Positions 61,237 to 64,000 of a stretch of 64,000 nucleotides of DNA are shown here, piece after piece. Location: contig JAPOKC010000006.1 of NCBI GenBank assembly GCA_029977845.1, positions 1-64,000 on the forward strand, read 5' to 3'. The notes under the pieces were generated by a model, which made no database searches, was not told the DNA's origin, and saw only the letters and a program-made list of their open reading frames with translations. How positions within the stretch are numbered: the first letter of the stretch is position 1; each line of letters begins with the position of its first letter. Source of the DNA: Mycobacteriaceae bacterium (lineage in GTDB: Bacteria; Actinomycetota; Actinomycetes; Mycobacteriales; Mycobacteriaceae). A program made the translations under genes and the position numbers.

Positions 61237-61242
61237 TAGCTT
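61237..61242 (+). promoter_or_regulatory. -10 box of a leaderless transcript
   Basis: TAGCTT is followed by 6 bases and the ATG of the K+ channel gene at 61249, without a ribosome site. Confidence 0.45.
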
Positions 61243-61248
61243 TGCCCC

Positions 61249-62949
61249 ATGCGGGGTCACATCATCGTCTGTGGGGATGATGCGCTCGCGATGCAGATCA
61301 TCGACGAGCTCAACGACGCCGAGCTCAGCGTCGTGCCGCTGAAGTCGCCGAAAGCCCTCGAGTCGGCTGACGTGGCGACAGCTCACGCCGTGATCGCCGC
61401 CTCCCCCGATGACGCCCTGAATCTCGAAGTGGCCCTGCTGGCCCGCCGCGCGAGCCCCGGTGTACGGGTGGTGGCCCGAATCGCCAATACCGCGCTGCGC
61501 CAAGCCATGGACGATCCCGCGGATCCGGGCGACGTGCTGGATGTCGCCGATCTGGCGGCCCCGTCCGTGGTGGAGGCGTTACTCGGCCGGACAGCACACA
61601 GCATCCGTGTCGGTGACGTGGATTTCGTGGTCTCCGGAGCAACGGCCCCGTCGGATGGGACGCTGCGCGAACTCTACGGCCGGCTGGCCCCGGTGGCGAT
61701 CATCCGCGGTGACCACTCCCCCGACGCCGGCGAGGTCATCGCGTGCCCACCACTGGACACCGCGGTCCGTCAGGGCGACTGGACGTCGATGATCGGGCGG
61801 CCAGAGGAACTCGCGGCACAGGGGATGCAGGTCGGGCGCACCGGCGACATCACACCCAGACGCCGTCCTGCACTGTGGCGCCTCTTGGATTCGGTCCGGG
61901 CCTTCAGCGACGACATCCATCCGACGTTCTACCGGGCGCTCGGCGTGCTGGTGACGTTACTCGTCGGATCGACCGTCATTCTCCGGTTCTGTTACCACGC
62001 GCCGGACATGGGTTGGATGGATGCACTGTATTTCTCCACCGAGACGCTGGCGACAGTCGGTTACGGCGATTTCAACTTCATGCACCAGCCGCTGTGGCTC
62101 CGGCTCTGGGGTGTGGTGATGATGCTCGGCGGCCTGGCCACCACCGCCATCGTGGTGGCCTTCGTCGCCGATGTGCTTCTGTCCCGGCGCCTTTCGCAGA
62201 CCACCAGCAAACAGCACGTGCGCCACATGCGCCGGCACTTCGTGGTCATCGGTCTCGGATCCTTCGGTATCCGGGTGGCGACCATGCTCAAGGAAGCCGG
62301 CTATTCGGTGGTGGTGGTCGAACGCGATGAGACCAACCCGTATCTGCCGATCGCGACGGAGCAGAAGATCGCGATCATCATCGGCGATGCGACACAACGG
62401 AACACCCTGGAGGCCGCCCGGGTCGAACACGCCCGCGCGATCGCCGTGCTCACCGACCACGACATGGTGAACATCGAGATCGGTATCGTCCTGCGCGACA
62501 TCCTCGGCTCGGATCAGACTCCGCACGGGCAGCGTATTCCGATCGTCATGCGGATCTTCGACCGCGATCTGGGCGACGCTGTGGGACATCGGCTCGGGTT
62601 CCAGTACGTGCGTTCCACCGTGGATCTGGCCACCCCGTGGTTCATCGGAGCAGCGATGGGTCTGGACGTGCTCGGAACCTTCTCGGTCGGCCAGCGTTCC
62701 TTCATGGTCGGTGGCGTGGAAGTCGAGTCCGGCAGCGAACTGGACGGTGTCCGGATGTTCGAACTGTCCACCCAGACCCGGGTGATCGCACTCGAGCGGG
62801 ACGGCGAGGAAGAGATGCTGCATCCGCACAAGGATTTCCAGCTCCGGGCCGGCGACACCGCTTACCTGGTGGGTCCGTACCACGAACTACTGGAGACGCT
62901 GCGCAAGGGGCAGTTGGCGCGGGCTCAACGCCAGCCCACCCGGCACTGA
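61249..62949 (+). CDS. K+ channel with RCK pairs on both sides of the pore
   Basis: The 566-residue product starts at once with a Rossmann RCK/TrkA-N domain (RGHIIVCGDDALAMQIIDEL, residues 1-110) and an RCK-C-like part (to about 190). Two membrane helices (about 225-245 and 280-305) flank the selectivity filter TVGYGDF near residue 268. A second TrkA-N (HFVVIGLGSFGIRVATMLKEAG) and RCK-C complete it. The first RCK lacks the classical Gly-x-Gly-x-x-Gly (reads CGDDAL), so it may not bind nucleotide. Cytoplasmic ligand-gated potassium flux is the expected role. Confidence 0.86.
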   Translation: MRGHIIVCGDDALAMQIIDELNDAELSVVPLKSPKALESADVATAHAVIAASPDDALNLEVALLARRASPGVRVVARIANTALRQAMDDPADPGDVLDVADLAAPSVVEALLGRTAHSIRVGDVDFVVSGATAPSDGTLRELYGRLAPVAIIRGDHSPDAGEVIACPPLDTAVRQGDWTSMIGRPEELAAQGMQVGRTGDITPRRRPALWRLLDSVRAFSDDIHPTFYRALGVLVTLLVGSTVILRFCYHAPDMGWMDALYFSTETLATVGYGDFNFMHQPLWLRLWGVVMMLGGLATTAIVVAFVADVLLSRRLSQTTSKQHVRHMRRHFVVIGLGSFGIRVATMLKEAGYSVVVVERDETNPYLPIATEQKIAIIIGDATQRNTLEAARVEHARAIAVLTDHDMVNIEIGIVLRDILGSDQTPHGQRIPIVMRIFDRDLGDAVGHRLGFQYVRSTVDLATPWFIGAAMGLDVLGTFSVGQRSFMVGGVEVESGSELDGVRMFELSTQTRVIALERDGEEEMLHPHKDFQLRAGDTAYLVGPYHELLETLRKGQLARAQRQPTRH

Positions 62950-62956
62950 AAGCGCG

Positions 62957-63403
62957 TCAGGGTTGGGCGAAGACCGTGACGAAGCGGTCCAGCGACTCCT
63001 CGATGTCACCGCGCAGTGATGCGGCCACCAGCATGCCGATCGGACCGAACAGGGCGGGGCCGCCGAGGTGGACGTCGAGGGTGACGACCGAGGCGCCCCC
63101 GTCCCCCGCATCGGGACGGACCTTACCGATCAGCTTCACCTTCACACCGCCGACCCCGACGCCGTTGAGCGTCATCGACTCCGGCGGCTTGAAGTGCACG
63201 ATGGTCCACCGGATCCGGTTGTGCATACCCTTCACCTCGACGATGGACTCGACGACGGCGCCTTTGTCGAGGGTCTCGGGCAACTTGGAACGCCAGACCC
63301 GGTGAATGGTGAGCCACTCGGAGTACCGGGAGAGGTCCGAAGCGTGTTCCCACGCCTCCTGCGGTGAAAGCGGAACCTCGACAGAAGCCGATACCTTCGC
63401 CAT
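62957..63403 (-). CDS. SRPBCC-family protein, Rv0910-type toxin
   Basis: The 148-residue START/Bet v1-like protein opens with MAKVSASVEVPLSPQEAWEHASDLSRYSEW, the polyketide-cyclase/SRPBCC pattern, and ends with GPIGMLVAASLRGDIEESLDRFVTVF. It is an orthologue in place and sequence of Rv0910, described as the toxin of the Rv0909/Rv0910 pair. Start 4 bases after the putative antitoxin, one operon. A simple lipid-binding role is the alternative. Confidence 0.8.
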   Translation of the reverse strand: MAKVSASVEVPLSPQEAWEHASDLSRYSEWLTIHRVWRSKLPETLDKGAVVESIVEVKGMHNRIRWTIVHFKPPESMTLNGVGVGGVKVKLIGKVRPDAGDGGASVVTLDVHLGGPALFGPIGMLVAASLRGDIEESLDRFVTVFAQP

Positions 63404-63407
63404 CGAC

Positions 63408-63746
63408 CTACTGGCCGTCGGCCTTATCGGCCTTGTCGGCTTTGTCGGCCACGGCATCGACGGCGCCGGTGGCGGCGTCCTTGGCTTGTGTCGCGGCTTG
63501 GCCGGCAGCTTCAGCGACCTTGCCGACCGCGGTGTGCGCGGCGCCCTGCACCTTGTCGATGGTCTCCGAGATCTTGCCGCCGGTCTTCTCGTCGATGAAG
63601 TCACCGGCCTTGTCGATGGCGTCCTCGATCTTGTCGACGTTCCCGCTGATGGCGTCCTTCGCCTGCGCCGCGAGGCCTTCGGCCACGTCCTTGGCCTTGT
63701 CGAGGTTTTCGCCGAGAGTTTCCTTGGCCTTGTCAATGAACGACAT
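63408..63746 (-). CDS. helical repeat protein, Rv0909-type antitoxin
   Basis: The 112-residue protein is almost entirely Ala/Lys/Asp/Glu/Gly, with repeated KAKD, DKIEDAIDKAGDFIDEKTGGK and QAKDAATGAVDAVADKADKADKAD elements and no Cys or Trp. The central DKxEDAIDKAGDFIDEKTGGK part is the motif of the short mycobacterial antitoxin Rv0909. Here it is flanked by LEA/apolipoprotein-like 11-residue-type repeats that about double the length. Good ribosome site GGAAAGGG before the ATG. Confidence 0.78.
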   Translation of the reverse strand: MSFIDKAKETLGENLDKAKDVAEGLAAQAKDAISGNVDKIEDAIDKAGDFIDEKTGGKISETIDKVQGAAHTAVGKVAEAAGQAATQAKDAATGAVDAVADKADKADKADGQ

Positions 63747-63798
63747 GTGTTCACCCTTTCCCGAGTAGCCCCCGCGTCAATCTACGCACCGGGTTCGG

Positions 63799-64000
63799 CT
63801 ACCGCCATACCCGCCTGGGTTCGCCGAGCCATCTGCCCTGAATCCACCACAGTGCCTCGATGAGCACCGCGGCCAGCAGTCCGATGCCCACCGCCTCCGA
63901 GGTGATCACGAGGTTGGACGGGTCGAGCATGAACTTCTCCCGCGCAAGCGGAAGGGCGAAGATCACCACGTACGCCAACGCCGAGACAGCCACCAGTGCG
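63799..64000 (-). CDS. C-terminal end of a probable P-type cation ATPase (CtpE-like)
   Basis: The frame is open to the window edge and ends at 63799. About 66 residues are visible: two hydrophobic segments ([13 protein letters not shown] and [17 protein letters not shown]) and a basic terminal [12 protein letters not shown]. Position immediately before the Rv0909/Rv0910-type pair, and the C-terminal membrane pair, fit CtpE, the Ca2+/cation-transporting ATPase. The catalytic part is outside the window. Confidence 0.5.
   Translation of the reverse strand, partial: ALVAVSALAYVVIFALPLAREKFMLDPSNLVITSEAVGIGLLAAVLIEALWWIQGRWLGEPRRVWR

Overview
The window reads as chromosome of a non-tuberculous mycobacterium (Mycolicibacterium or Mycobacterium). 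It is high-GC, uses GTG and TTG starts freely, has many start codons placed 6-7 bases after a TANNNT -10 box (leaderless transcripts), and its gene order follows, with gaps and insertions, the stretch that I remember as Rv0984 down to Rv0908 of M. tuberculosis. No insertion sequence, prophage or CRISPR array is visible. Orthologue names come from remembered gene order and protein sequence, not from a search.

Region 1 (1-5.2 kb, minus strand): the end of a secreted-protein gene, a small protein gene behind a perfect CRP-type palindrome, then rpmF-mprA-mprB-pepD-moaB2. This is the envelope-stress two-component system with its HtrA protease. Region 2 (5.2-12.9 kb, plus): a tightly packed operon of an AtuA-family protein, two acyl-CoA dehydrogenases and a biotin-dependent acyl-CoA carboxylase pair (AccD2/AccA2), similar in composition to an acyclic-terpene or branched acyl-CoA degradation pathway. 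Region 3 (12.9-23.1 kb): a DUF1707 protein, a strong bidirectional terminator, a lineage-type secreted protein, then a minus-strand block: 34 kDa antigen-like membrane protein, PerM, PurN, PurH, a MoxR-type ATPase and a VWA protein.

Region 4 (23.1-30.6 kb): an F420-type oxidoreductase behind a KstR-consensus operator, and a sucC-sucD operon extended by a cysteine-less thiolase-like protein, an APH-fold kinase and an SDR. An M23 peptidase diverges from it. Region 5 (30.6-43.1 kb): deaminase, TMEM175-type channel, UvrD1, a chorismate mutase preceded by a probable Phe/Tyr leader-peptide attenuator, aldehyde dehydrogenase, Pgi, an Nei/Fpg glycosylase operon, CobF with an MFS exporter, and a DUF2231 membrane protein.

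Region 6 (43.1-55.8 kb): a second F420-type oxidoreductase, a crotonase and an acyl-CoA synthetase diverging from leaderless promoters, small secreted proteins, a deleted 13E12-family gene with an intact LexA box, the NHEJ genes ligD and ku (ku overlaps a small secreted-protein gene), and behind a second KstR-type box an SDR, a dehydrogenase, a secreted protein, MntH and an LLM oxidoreductase. Region 7 (55.8-64 kb): tRNA-Arg(CCT), an orphan Rieske protein, a thiolase with a carotenoid oxygenase, an LpqN/LpqT-like lipoprotein, a K+ channel with two RCK pairs, an Rv0909/Rv0910-type toxin-antitoxin pair, and the end of a probable CtpE cation ATPase.

The observations most worth following are the aromatic leader peptide and terminator before the chorismate mutase, three KstR-like operators that each overlap the -10 region of a leaderless gene, the LexA box over the start codon of a disabled 13E12 gene, and the Atu-like carboxylase operon.
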